Shown one piece after another: positions 34,672-45,015 of a stretch of DNA of 64,000 bases. Under the pieces are notes generated by a model. That model had not been told where the DNA came from, ran no database searches, and saw only the letters and a program-made list of their open reading frames with translations. Origin of the DNA: Acanthosepion lycidas (taxonomy: Eukaryota > Mollusca > Cephalopoda > Sepiida > Sepiidae); the NCBI GenBank assembly GCA_963932145.1, contig OZ010593.1:39698210-39762209 (forward strand), written 5' to 3'. The translations under genes were made by a program, and so were the position numbers. Within the stretch, counting starts at the first letter, position 1, and each line of letters begins with the position of its first letter.

Positions 34672-35083
34672 GGTGGATTTTTCAGAGTAGGAGATTCAAG
34701 GATTAGGGTAATGTCTATTTATAATTCATTAATAATGAATGTAAAGGCTGTGAGGAGTAATAGCTGTTTTTTTATTGACTAGATCTTTATGTTGTGGTTA
34801 GAAAAAAACTGTTGAATACAGTGTTATTTCAAACAGGAATGTAGTTTAGTATATAATATTGTAGAGCTAATTTCTGCCATCTTAGTGTCAAAGATATATC
34901 ATGGGTTTTTGTGTACAGATGTGACACCCCTTGTTGAAGGTCCGTGCAATTTCTCCGGAGGCCGTTCTCCATGCTGTGATGTTGCCCTGGGTTGGTTGAA
35001 AAAGTCAAAGTCTCAAGCTGGGGGCACAAGATAAACCAATTGAAGGAATGAACTTCCACAACTTAGATGAGTTTAATCGACGC

Positions 35084-35089
35084 TTTATT
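35084..35089 (-). promoter_or_regulatory. Poly(A) signal in the 3' LTR
   Basis: AATAAA on the minus strand, conserved at 44137-44142 in the 5' LTR. It lies about 190 bases downstream of the TATA box. Confidence 0.7.
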
Positions 35090-35276
35090 TCGTTCAGACT
35101 TAGTCTTGCCGTTGGGGCAGGCGATGTGACACTCAGCTCTAACTCTAACTAATGGAGATCAAATGCCGAACCGACCGACTCAGATGAACCGAGTTTCACT
35201 TCTTCAGAGTGCCTGACACACGTGGCTACTTCAAGCACACGCCCGGCTGAACTGCTCGGCTCGGAAAAATCACTTG

Positions 35277-35284
35277 TATTTATA
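35277..35284 (-). promoter_or_regulatory. TATA box in the 3' LTR
   Basis: TATAAATA on the minus strand, conserved in the partner LTR (44330-44337). Confidence 0.65.
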
Positions 35285-35956
35285 TTGAAATAATCGGAAG
35301 TCCACTAGGCCACCGGATGAAAACAAAAGATAAGCATTGGCGACTGTAAGTTCAAAATTTCAAGGTACTTAAATTTTGCTTCCTTTGATGTGTAAACATC
35401 CCGCGGACATCCCGTCTGCACTCGGACTCCAACGATGTATTTTCCAGGATTTTTTTTTATCTTTTTATCTTAACAAAGCTTCGTGTGAAGGTCGTCGGAT
35501 GTTTTTTATAGCCCTGGCATTTTCTCAGTAGTCAGGCGTTTTTTTTCTTTTCTTTTTTTTTATTGCCTGGAGAAAAGGGAATTATCTATTATCTTTTCTT
35601 TATTTCCTTAATGTGTTGTCGAAATACCGTAAAGACAGTTTTTGACCTGGTCATCTAAAAATCTATTTCCTAAACGTTTATCTTTTATCACATCAAATCA
35701 CTTAGTCAAATATTTTATTGGAAGACTGGTAGGATTTAACAGTAATCTGATGCCCTTTTCTCTTCCACAAATTTACTTATAAAAAGAAAAAGCGTTTATT
35801 TTTTTTTCTTTTCTTTTTCCCTTAGTACTTTTGTTAAATGAAACACATGTTTTTAAACTATTTTTCTATTCTTAACCATTTTCTATTCTTAATTTATTAA
35901 AATAAAATACATATTTTAGAAATCCACTTTAATATACACCTAGTTATCGTGTCACA

Positions 35957-35969
35957 TTACCTCCCCCAA
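35957..35969 (-). promoter_or_regulatory. Polypurine tract of the env-bearing element
   Basis: The minus strand reads TTGGGGGAGGTAA directly before the 3' LTR, the expected position and composition for the plus-strand DNA primer. Confidence 0.8.
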
Positions 35970-36996
35970 CAGATCTTGTCATTTATGTTAATAAATGACA
36001 CGATGCTTCTTCAGGTCGGCACGCCATCACCACAAAAATTATTTTGATTCCACAGGGGTATTCTCCTCCCCTCCATAACCATTAATTATGAAATTTCTTA
36101 TTAATCAATTTGGCATTATTTACCATTCTTTGTATTTCCTCAGCCCATTTTTTTTCTTTTTTTTTCCACAACCAATTCATCAATTTTGTCTTCGTAGCCG
36201 GTGCCATCAATGAATCCACGCAGTTGGTTTATCGCTACGTTTGAATGTCAATTCTACGTTAACGAACACCTTTCCCAACTTAAAGTTTTGCTTTCCGATT
36301 TACATCCGTTCCCTTTTATTTCTGGAAGAGATTCTACTCTTTGTCAATTCAACTCCTGTTACCAATTTCCAGCCCTGAAAGATAAGCCACAAATCCCTGG
36401 GCCTTCCAGCTCCCTCCTATGAAACCTCGTCATGATGGAAGTTTGCTGAGGACGCCCCCTCCCAATGGGGTCAATGGCGCCCGACTGAATAATTGAAGCA
36501 TAGTTTACCCAATAAAATCAAGAGAGGGGAGTGTTTCCACCCCCTCCCCCAAAGAAAAAAAAATTAAAAAATTAAATAACACAAATATAACAGTCATAAC
36601 TCTGAGCAAGTCCACTGCATAAATATAGGAGCAATGTAACTGTTCCTCATTATCAGTCTCCTTTTCAACTGTTTAAAGTTCTCCAAACCTATTCCATTTT
36701 CCTTTCTTTCATTTTTTTTCTTTTAAACAGAACAACAAAAAAAAATAAATGTTTCTAAAATGTTTCTTTCTGTTTTTCTCAAAAATATTTTTTTCATCAT
36801 CATCATCTCTCTTTTTTTTTCGCAAGCACAGTTGTTTCTTGCTCTCTCCCTTCCTCTTATTTTTTTTCATTTTTTTTTTTTTTTTTTTAAGCACACACAT
36901 TTTTTCTTTATGTGCATGCTCCTGGAGCACCCTGTCCATTAGAAGGAAGAGGAATATGGAATATCAGTCCTTTTCTTTTTCATTGTTTTTTTTTTT
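35970..36996 (-). other. 3' untranslated region of the env-bearing element
   Basis: No conserved coding sequence lies between the env stop and the polypurine tract. Long T-runs on the plus strand (for example 36873-36889) are A-runs on the sense strand. Frames here are composition artefacts. Confidence 0.65.
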
Positions 36997-38583
36997 TTAA
37001 ACCTCCAATCGTACGGCCGTTAGTTGCAACCATTCCTCTGCCTGGGTTCCTTTCTCAGGATCAGTTTCAGGGTTCTCTGTCCCTTGGGTCTCCGTGGTTT
37101 CAACAGGTGATCCACCCTTTTTGCTATTCAGTCCTCTCGCCGGCATAATTCTTCTACATCTTTTTAACCACTGCCTTCCCCAACCTACTTGAATTATTAT
37201 TAATATTATCCCCATGAAAATACATCCCCCAACTGATAACAAGGCTACAGATTTAGTGGTCCAACTCCCCTGGGAAAGAACCTCCCCATCTATCGTCTCT
37301 AGTTGATCAACTAAGTCTTGTAAATCGATTCTTTCTATTTTCTCTAATAGTTGTGGAAGTTCTCTTGCAGTAACATTCAACGATGTTCTAACGAAAGGTT
37401 TCCACAAGTCTGTCCAACGAGCCGATGAGATGTTTGAGAGAGCAAGGAAAGAATCTCTAGATTCAAATCTCTCTTCCACTTGGTAAAAAGGTGGAAGTGT
37501 GATAGACGTGCCGAAGGCTGTGCACCCCATAGGTAAGCTTATGATAGATAGGGGCGGGGTGGCTGTAATGGTTAGCCTCTCTTTGCATACCTGGGACAAA
37601 TCTAACTTTGTCTCCAACGCTACCGACCACACCCCGTCTGACAACCCTATGGCTTGTGGCATCAATTTGCTTTTTGATACCTCTATGTTGCATGTTCGGT
37701 TAATCTCCTCTTTGTTCCCATTAAATAACCCAAGTAAACAAGTTTGATGCCCTCCAGTGCCATATATAGGACTCCTTGAGGGGCATGTTCCCAGCATGTC
37801 CATTCTGCATTTTTCTGCTTCCGCTGCAGTGAGCAACATGAACTTGGTTCTAGCTAGGTTCAAGGCTATATATTCTGCTTCTATCTTATATTTAGCAATT
37901 ACTCCTAGCTCCTGTTTGGTTCCAGGATAGGGGATGAGTAAATTAATTGCCTGGAAAACTTCAAACATACTCCCTCTGTTTAATAGTGGTATTGGTACTA
38001 AGGCTAACAACTTATCGTTTTCTATCAGCGTAACACAACCCAGGGAGCTATAGTAGCGCCATAATTCCATGTTGGGATCAGCAGGCAACTGAAACTGCTG
38101 AATCCCCAGCAAGATATCTCTGAGGTAACCTGGAGCTACAATACTAGGTGACAGATGTCCTAGGGAGAGCATGTCTAGTTGAGCACTAACATGCTCGAGA
38201 GACAACTGCAAGGACTGCAAGGACTGCAAGGCCTTTAGCAATCTGTTGATGACCATGAGCAATTGTAGGAATTGCACTACAAAGCCCCCGAGTTCCTCCA
38301 GCTCGGCCGACATGGTATGGGTCACTTGGCCTAATTCATTCTGTATGTCTAGTACGTTCTTTATCAGCCGATTGATGGTCTGCCTATTTTTTGCCAAGTC
38401 CATCCTGGTAACATTTAAAATCGATAGACTATTCCTTGTCTGTTTCTCAAGGCCTTTTTGACCTTCCCCTATTGCTGCTAATTTCCTTCTGATAGTCTCC
38501 AAGTCGGCCCCGGTTATCGTTCCAAAAAGCACTCTAAGTGCCTTACCTACAATTGGTAAGACTGACCTTTTTTTTTCTAGATT
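36997..38583 (-). pseudogene. Env, fusion (F1-like) part
   Basis: An open minus-strand frame of about 528 residues resembles the membrane-fusion subunit of errantivirus and baculovirus F-type envelopes. Its first residues are basic, followed by a hydrophobic segment with VGKALRVLFGT, the region where F proteins have the fusion peptide after a furin-type site. Long heptad-like helices follow (about residues 30-110), four N-X-S/T sequons are spread over the frame, and there are several Cys. One transmembrane helix (about residues 446-469, LLSVGGCIFMGIILIII) and a tail of about 60 residues end it. There is no true start codon: the frame is cut from the upstream part by a frame change at the nine-T run 38568-38576. 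Envelope proteins of this class act at cell entry; this copy is broken. Confidence 0.88.
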
Positions 38584-38683
38584 CAAGTAACTTCAATCCA
38601 CCCATATTGCCCCAGTGCAACTCCAATGCAATTATTTCCTGTCTAAGCGAATACACGAGGTTATGATAATTCCCCTTATCAGA

Positions 38684-38914
38684 TTAATAATTTTCAGCTA
38701 TGTGTTTGCCTATTGTTTTTGCCTTCTGTATCTCCAAACCCAACCCTTCCAATAATCTGTTATATGGCTTCAGGTCGATCATCAACATGATGATCCATTT
38801 TGATCTGGTAACGACCACTTCTGCAGTCTTTTTGAAAAGGGTGTTCTCGCTATGTCGCAAGGCAACGGTTGACGCAACAAGGACGAGCAGCAGCAGAATC
38901 CTAACGCTGTCCAT
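38684..38914 (-). pseudogene. Env, N-terminal (F2-like) part with signal peptide
   Basis: The start is taken at ATG 38914-38912, directly after a splice-acceptor-like TTTCAG/G. The first residues MDSVRILLLLVLVASTVAL form a clear signal peptide. About 75 residues follow before an in-frame TAA (38681-38683). Conserved-looking sequence continues past the stop in the same frame to about 38577, where the frame is lost. Short F2 subunits are normal for this envelope class. The stop and the frame change together make this copy a pseudogene. Confidence 0.78.
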
Positions 38915-38921
38915 CCTGAAA
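38915..38921 (-). promoter_or_regulatory. Candidate splice acceptor for the env mRNA
   Basis: The minus strand reads TTTCAG|G one base before the env ATG. Together with the donor at 43645 it would generate a spliced env message, as in other errantiviruses. Confidence 0.55.
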
Positions 38922-39122
38922 CACAATGGGGAGCCCGGTTACTGTAGTGAAATGGATATAAATAATAGCACCCCCCCCCAAAAAAAAAATTAGACTAGGC
39001 TAAAACTTTTATATTTTAAACCCCATTCTACCTTCTTCGTCTGTCTATTAACCTCCTGAAGGTTCCTACCAATCCCAGAGAGAGAAAAAAAAAGGTTCCC
39101 CGTTCTTTGTTGAAGAAATGGT

Positions 39123-39449
39123 CTAGGTAGTGAATTTTCTTAGTCCACTCTCGTCTTGTAACCTAGACTGTATCCTACTCAATGGCACACCTTCCTCATC
39201 CTCATCCTCCCCATCCTCCTCCATATGAGAGGATCGCTTATTGTTTGACTTCAGTTCTGCCAAAGGGATGTCATCCTCCGAATCCCACTCTTCGTGGTCC
39301 TGTTGAGGAAGATAGGGGTTCTCCCTGGAGGGGCGATAACTTTCAGTAAATTTTATGGAGGTTCTCTCCGAGTCCTCGATATCGGATTCTCGGTCTGAGG
39401 TGGGAGCCGCCAACGTTGATGGTCTGATTGGTCTTTCACCACCTTCCAT
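39123..39449 (-). pseudogene. Acidic C-terminal tail of pol, env-bearing element
   Basis: About 108 residues rich in Glu, Asp, Ser and Arg (EEWDSEDDIPLAELKS, EEDGEDEDEEGVPLSRI) continue downstream of the integrase. I recognise no domain. The motif pair IPLAEL / VPLSRI looks like a short internal repeat. Confidence 0.65.
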
Positions 39450-39561
39450 CGTGGGTGTTTCCCAGCTTCAGAATTCAGCTAACTTTAAATCATTGGCATG
39501 CGCCCTCTTGATTTTTCCACTAAGCTGGTCCCAACGTACGAATGTAACTGGTCCTGTTTGT

Positions 39562-40510
39562 TCAGTAGGGTCTCCATTTCAGATCTAATTTGCCTTGTCT
39601 AACATGCTTCTTGTAATACACTGGATCCCCAACTCCCAATTTTACTTCTCCGCGGTTTTTGTTAACAGTGTGGTTCCTCCTCTTCTGAGCCTGTTTAATC
39701 CTCTGTTGAGCTTGGACGAAGATTTTGTGTTGTTCGATTATAAGACGATGGTGATCTTCGCCTGTGTACCTTCTACGAGGCTTCAACAGATTATCTACCG
39801 GCAGAATCACGTCATGTCCAAATAGCATATAATATGGCGAGTATTCTGTTGTCTCGCACATAGAAAATCTCACTGCAGCTAATGCTTGAGTTAAATACAG
39901 ATCCCAGTTCTCATTTTCCCCCATTGCTAATTTAGCTAAAATATCACCTAAGGATCGGTGGAAGTGTTCTACCTTTGCGTTGCTCTGTGGGTGGTACGGA
40001 GATGTGGTTATGTGCTTTATATTCAAACTGTTGAGTCTCCCTCATTATCTCATTGACATTTTCAGTTCCATTATCTGTCACTAACTCTAAGGGGGCCCCA
40101 TATCTTGGGAATATCTCTGTCAGAACTAAATTGGCTACCGTCTGAGCCTTTTTATCTTTTACGGCATAAGCTTCTGGCCAGTTGGTAAGCCAGTCGACAA
40201 AGCTGACTATGTAATTGTTTCTGCGAGGAGTTTCGCCATACGGCCCTGAAATATCTAAGCTAACCTTCTCAAATGGATAGGCTGGAGTGTCCGTTTCCAC
40301 AAGAGGTCCTATCGTATGTTTATCGGCTCTGACCTGACATGTGATGCAGCTATTCACATATGCAGTCACTTCTTTGTACAGAGCTGGCCAGTAATATTTC
40401 CTACTGATAAGTCCGTACGTTTTATCTATGCCCATGTGTCCTAGGGTGTCGTGGTACTGTGCTAGTATCTTACTTTCGAGTGATCTAGCTACATACAACC
40501 AGGGCCTCAC
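39562..40510 (-). pseudogene. Integrase of the env-bearing element
   Basis: Two overlapping minus-strand frames cover the integrase. 39944-40510 has the zinc-binding HHCC (HDTLGHMG and CITCQ), the first catalytic Asp in VSLDISGPYG and the second in LVTDNGTEN. 39562-40026 has the glutamate region YHPQSNAKVEHFHRSL and a GPY/F-like C-terminal module (VGDPVYYKKHVRQGKLDLKW). The frame changes between the second Asp and Glu. Confidence 0.93.
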
Positions 40511-40660
40511 TTCCCCATCCCTGTCAGAGAGATAATATAGCCTATCTTCTTGTATTAGGTATTTTCATGCACACGCTTCAGTTACCAGCCCCGCCTCTAT
40601 CGCTTCCTTTAGATTCTTAATTTCATCATCCATTTCGTACTCGCAGAATATTTTGGGGGG

Positions 40661-41448
40661 TCAGTCCTCTTCAATGCCACTCGAGTCTTCCAGTTCCCCT
40701 AAGCCAGTTTGATTCTCATTTTGCTGAGAGTTAATCACGTTTATCTGGTACGCCCTGTCATCCACCTCAGGTATAATGTTTACAGATTCCTCTTCTAACG
40801 CCCGAGGGATTCGAGAAAGCAGATCGGCGCATGTATTTTCCCTCCCCACCAAATGCTCTATTTCACAATTATACCCGCTCAAATTAATGGCCCATTGTTG
40901 TATTTTCCTGTTGGTAAGTTCCGCTTCAAATAAATACTGTAGGGGTTTGTGGTCAGTCTTGATTATAAACTTCGCTCCACTCAGGTAATAGTCTAGTTTT
41001 TTTTAATGCATAGACTATGGCATAGGCTTCTTTCTCGATCACAGGCCACCTCTGCTGAGTAGGGGAGAGCCGGTGGGATAAAAAGTAGATGGGTACCTCT
41101 TCTGGTATCCCTGGCACGGGGCCATCCTTGTCTGGACAGTGCTTGGTCAGACATGCCCCAATGCACTGATCACTCGCATCAGTGTACAATATCATGAGCC
41201 TATTCAAATCTGGATAAGCCAATAGGGGGGACAGCAGTCAGCTGTTCCGTCAGGGCATCAAAGGACCTTTGGCAATCTTCCGTCCATTTGAACCTGGCAT
41301 ATATTTTTGTCAATACTATAAGTGGTGTGGCTATCCTAGAGAATGCCGGAATGAATCTCCGGTAGTACCCTATCGCCCCTATAAAGCCCCTAAACTGCCA
41401 AATTGTTTTTGGTGCACGCATTGCCCTGATCACCTCAACTTTATCCAT
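40661..41448 (-). pseudogene. RT connection and RNase H of the env-bearing element
   Basis: 41200-41448 has the connection segment FRGFIGAIGYYRRFIPAFSR. 40953-41222 has LYTDASDQCIGACL (first catalytic Asp), IYFLSHRLSPTQQRWPVIEK and EAYAIVYALKK. 40661-40882 holds the linker EHLVGRENTCADLLSRIPRA. Three different frames are used. Confidence 0.92.
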
Positions 41449-42153
41449 ATCTTGTTTAACCCCTGTTCATTGATTATGTATCCCAAGTACCTTGTTTCTT
41501 TATGCATGAATTGGCACTTAGATAGCTTAATCTTAAACCTGTGTTTCCACAATTGAAAAAAAACAATCTGCAAGTGCTGAAGGTGTTCATTTTCACTGGC
41601 TGAGAAAATCAATATGTCGTCCAAGTAAGCCATTGCAAATTGCTCTAACCCCACCCAAAACTACTGACATAAGTTGCTGAAAAATTCCTGGGGCATTGGC
41701 GAGTCCGAATGGCATTACTCTAAACTGATACAGACCCACGTGGCACGCAAATGCTGTCTTTTCTCAGTCATTTCTGTCTAAAGCTACCTGCCAATATCCT
41801 GATCTTAGATCAAGTTTAGAAAAGTATTTAGATTTTGCCAACAAAGCCAAGATATCATCAATCATTGGCAAGGGGTAGGCCATGGGCCTCGTGATTTTAT
41901 TCAAGGCCCTAAAATCGACACAAAACCTATGTCCTCCATCTTTCTTACTGACTACTACTATTGGAAAACTCCAAGATTTAGAGCGTTCGATCGTCCCTGA
42001 TTCCAGTATATCGTTGACTGCATCCTCCACCAGTTGACGTTTGTGTATTGGTGTCCGATATGCTTTTAATTTTATTGGTGGGTGATCCCCTGTGTCAATC
42101 TTCATCTGCACTGTTTGTGTCCGACCCAAGTCCTTATCAGAGTTAGCCACCAC
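41430..42153 (-). pseudogene. Reverse transcriptase of the env-bearing element
   Basis: 41764-42153 carries KKDGGHRFCVDFRALNK and the catalytic FSKLDLRSGYWQV. After a frame break, 41430-41654 carries [11 protein letters not shown] with the YLDD active site and YLGYIINEQGL. The order and motifs are those of Ty3/gypsy RT. Confidence 0.95.
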
Positions 42154-42399
42154 ATCCTTATTCTTAAGTATTAGTCACCTCATGCTCCCCATGTGTTCAG
42201 GTGGTGCCAGTATTTCCTCCTCGTTTACTATCGAGTTTACCTGAACATGAGCTAAATGTCTCTTGCTCACCTGTTGCCTTATGATAGTCGTGGATGTTGC
42301 TCTTCCTATCTCATACTAACTTTAAGAAGGTTGGATTAAAGCTGATTTGGGCCTTATTGCTCTCCAACCAATCTCGACCTAATATCATTGCCCTACAGA

Positions 42400-42740
42400 T
42401 GGTTGGGGCTACATAAAATTTCTGCATAGTGGATACCCCTCCCACACTTATAGGCAGGCATATCGCACCGGTTATCCTTATTTCTCATCCGTCTGCCTGA
42501 ATTATCTTCATATCTGCAGCTTCGAGTCTCCTATTTTTTTGGTTTAATGCCCTAAAATCTTTTAACCTCAAAATTGATATGGATGCCCACATATCTAATA
42601 ATGCCTTTACGTATTTGCCGCTCACCAGCACATCACAAGTTGCTTCAGTACCTTGGCTGAGCAACGCATAACTTCGGGCCACCCTTACATCCCTCGGGGT
42701 GGCCCTTCTGCGTTTCCTGGTTGTCGTTCGGTTTCTTTTC
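42400..42740 (-). pseudogene. Protease of the env-bearing element
   Basis: The minus-strand frame reads YVKALLDMWASISILRLKDF. The flanks are those of a retropepsin, but the triad DTG appears as DMW (codons ATG TGG), which removes the active-site Thr and Gly. An in-frame TGA at 42482-42484 follows, after which homologous sequence (AMILGRDWL) continues. Confidence 0.85.
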
Positions 42741-43524
42741 TGGCACGTAAGGGCCACTCCTGACAAGGACATTCCCTCACCAGGTGCCCCAGCCGACCAC
42801 ATCCCCATCATCCCGGTCTGCCAGGAACTGGGTGTGACTCTGTCCAGCTCCTCTGCGGGGTATGGTTTCCCCAATGGTGATCCGTCCCACCGTACCTCCA
42901 CCGTCCCCCATCGTTCTGGGGAGGTCCTACATATCTTCCATCACCTTGCCCCCGCGCCACCCACATTTGCTCCCGAGAGGTTGCCAGCCTTTCGTGCAGC
43001 CTGAGGCTCTGCTGTGCTGCATTGAATGCCTCTGTCAGAGTGGTTGGGTATGCCCTGGCTGTGTCTTCTCTCACAAACGGGTTTTCGATTGCGTCCGTGA
43101 AAAACTCAGCCAACTGCATCTGAATTACTTCGCCCTCTTGTTGAACTGCGTTCTTATATGCTATCTTAGCCAGTCCTAGAATCCTACTCGTTAGTTCTGG
43201 CAGAGTTTCTCCTTCTTTCTGTCTGACCTTAATTAAAGCCCTTGCAGCATTAGCTGCACTAGTACAATCACCATATTGATGAGTTAGCTGTTTCAAAAGT
43301 TCATCGCAACTACATTCTGGATGATCCTCTAAATACAGCCCTATATATTCTTATACGACTCCATCTGAGTAGTCATAGGCCACATTAACTATCTCTGCCT
43401 GCGAAAGCTTGTGTATTCTACTCTTTTTTTTTATGGCCTCAACCCAAGCCTGGAATTCGGAAGATCTACCTTTAAATATAGGTATTCTCGACCCACTTGA
43501 TCTGATAACATGAATCCTATCCAT
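42740..43524 (-). pseudogene. Gag of the env-bearing element
   Basis: The start is ATG 43524-43522 (MDRIHVIRSSGSRIPIFKG). The capsid-like part includes FQAWVEAIKKKS and, after an in-frame TAA at codon 58 (43351-43353), HQYGDCTSAANAARALIKVR and LAEFFTDAIENPF. The nucleocapsid zinc knuckle follows at about 42765-42807, where the first Cys codon is a TGA stop and the rest reads WGCGRLGHLVREC. The TAA and TGA are both in the gag frame, so no full-length Gag could be made. Confidence 0.88.
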
Positions 43525-43973
43525 ACTAAACTTTTACAATTCTAACAAGTGGCAAAAGAGAGAAAAAAAAATTCAAAAACAATACCAAGAATATACCAGT
43601 GAGAATTTTGAACAGACAAAGTTAGGGAGTAAAGAATTCTGCTTACCTTAAGTGAATCAGTGCTTGTTGATTACGGGTTCCCTTTTCTTTCTTTGTTTCT
43701 TTTTTTTTTTTTTTTTTTTTTTTAAAGCTTATACCAAGCAATTAGAATGTCTTTTAGTCGGTGTGATGATCAAAAGTCTAAAAGAAACTCTTCTGTCTGC
43801 TGAGGTTCCTAGAGTACTTCTTCATTTGGTTGTTAGTGGTTCTTCCTTCAATTTCCTTTTTCCGTTCGTCTTGTTTTGTTTTCTGTCCAGTTGCATCGGT
43901 TCATTGAAATCCAAACTTTAGCATCTAGTGGCACTTCCATTGGTTCCGAATCCTGGGTTACCACGGCACCAGT
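43525..43973 (-). promoter_or_regulatory. Leader of the env-bearing element with splice donor and primer-binding site
   Basis: Untranslated leader between the 5' LTR and gag. It contains a donor-like AAG|GTAAGC (43641-43650), a long A-run on the sense strand (43689-43723) and the primer-binding site beside the LTR. Confidence 0.65.
43945..43971 (-). promoter_or_regulatory. Primer-binding site, probably tRNA-His
   Basis: Two bases after the 5' LTR the minus strand reads TGGTGCCGTGG. Ten or eleven bases match the complement of the 3' end of animal tRNA-His. About 5 bases later, GGATTCGGAACC resembles the complement of a tRNA T-arm. The tRNA identity is from memory of the conserved acceptor stem. 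Confidence 0.5.
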
Positions 43974-45015
43974 TGTGACACCTGTTGTTGAAGGCCCGTG
44001 CAATTTCTCCGGCAGCCGTTCTCCATGCTGTGATGTTGCCGGAGGTTGGTTGAAAAAGTTGAAGTCTCAAGCTGGGGGCACAAGATAAACCATTGAAGGA
44101 ACGAACTTCCACAACTTAGATGAGTTTAATCGACGCTTTATTTCGTTCAGACTTAGTCTTGCCGTTGGGGCAGGCGATGTGATACTCAGCTCTAACTCTA
44201 ACTAATGGCGATCAAATGCCGAACCGACCGACTCAGACAAACGGAGTTTCACTTCTTCAGAGTGCCTGACACACGTGGCTACTTCAAGCACACGCCCGGC
44301 TGAACTGCTCGGCTCGGAAAAATCACTTGTATTTATATTGAAATAATCGGAAGTCCACTAGACCACCGGATGAAAACAAAAGATAAGCATTGGTGACTGT
44401 AAGTTCAAAATTTCAAGGTACTTAAATTTTGCTTCCTTTGATGTGTAAACATCCCGCGGACATCCCGTCTGCACTCGGACTCCAACGATGTATTTTCCAG
44501 GATTTTTTTTTATCTTTTTATCTTAACAAAGCTTCGTGTGAAGGTCGTCGGATGTTTTTTATAGCCCTGGCATTTTCTCAGTAGTCAGGCGTTTTTTTTC
44601 TTTTCTTTTTTTTTATTGCCTGGAGAAAAGGGAATTATCTATTATCTTTTCTTTATTTCTTTAATGTGTTGTCGAAATACCGTAAAGACAGTTTTTGACC
44701 TGGTCATCTAAAAATCTATTTCCTAAACGTTTATCTTTTATCACATCAAATCACTTAGTCAAATATTTTATTGGAAGACTGGTAGGATTTAACAGTAATC
44801 TGATGCCCTTTTCTCTTCCACAAATTTACTTATAAAAAGAAAAAGCGTTTATTTTTTTATTTTTTCCTTTTCTTTTTCCCTTAGTACTTTTGTTAAATGA
44901 AACACATGTTTTTAAACTATTTTTCTATTCTTAACCGTTTTCTATTCTTAATTTATTAAAATAAAATACACATTTTAGAAATCCACCTTAATATACGGCT
45001 AGTTATCGTGTCACA
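43974..45015 (-). repeat. 5' LTR of the env-bearing element
   Basis: Partner of 34920-35956, with about two dozen substitutions and a few small indels in T-runs by eye. TATA box at 44330-44337 and poly(A) signal at 44137-44142 on the minus strand. Confidence 0.96.

Larger units (their letters stand above)
34920..35956 (-). repeat. 3' LTR of the env-bearing element
   Basis: Direct repeat of 43974-45015. On the minus strand it holds a TATAAATA box (35277-35284) and an AATAAA poly(A) signal (35084-35089), giving plausible U3, R and U5 segments. Confidence 0.96.
34920..45015 (-). mobile_element. Env-bearing errantivirus-like Ty3/gypsy element (endogenous retrovirus-like)
   Basis: A 10.1 kb element lies between 1,037-base and 1,042-base LTRs, TGTGACAC...GTGTCACA, flanked by the 4-base duplication CAGA (34916-34919 and 45016-45019). 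On the minus strand it has a primer-binding site, gag, protease, RT, RNase H, integrase with an acidic tail, an env gene and a polypurine tract. The LTRs are about 97-98% alike by eye, so this is the youngest large insertion in the window. It is nevertheless inactive. Gag has at least two in-frame stops, the protease active site is mutated, pol is broken into many frames, and env is split. Insertion is into a LINE, antisense to the host gene, in the intron between exons 7 and 8. Fusion of a gypsy backbone with a baculovirus F-type env is the hallmark of errantiviruses; relatives outside insects are known to exist. Confidence 0.96.

Noticed and set aside
36709-37000. Lys-rich or Phe/Ser-rich frames on both strands
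   Set aside because: They are produced by T-runs and A-runs in the 3' untranslated part of the env-bearing element.
37499-38461. Plus-strand frames over the env gene
   Set aside because: Shadows of the long minus-strand env frame; no conserved domain.
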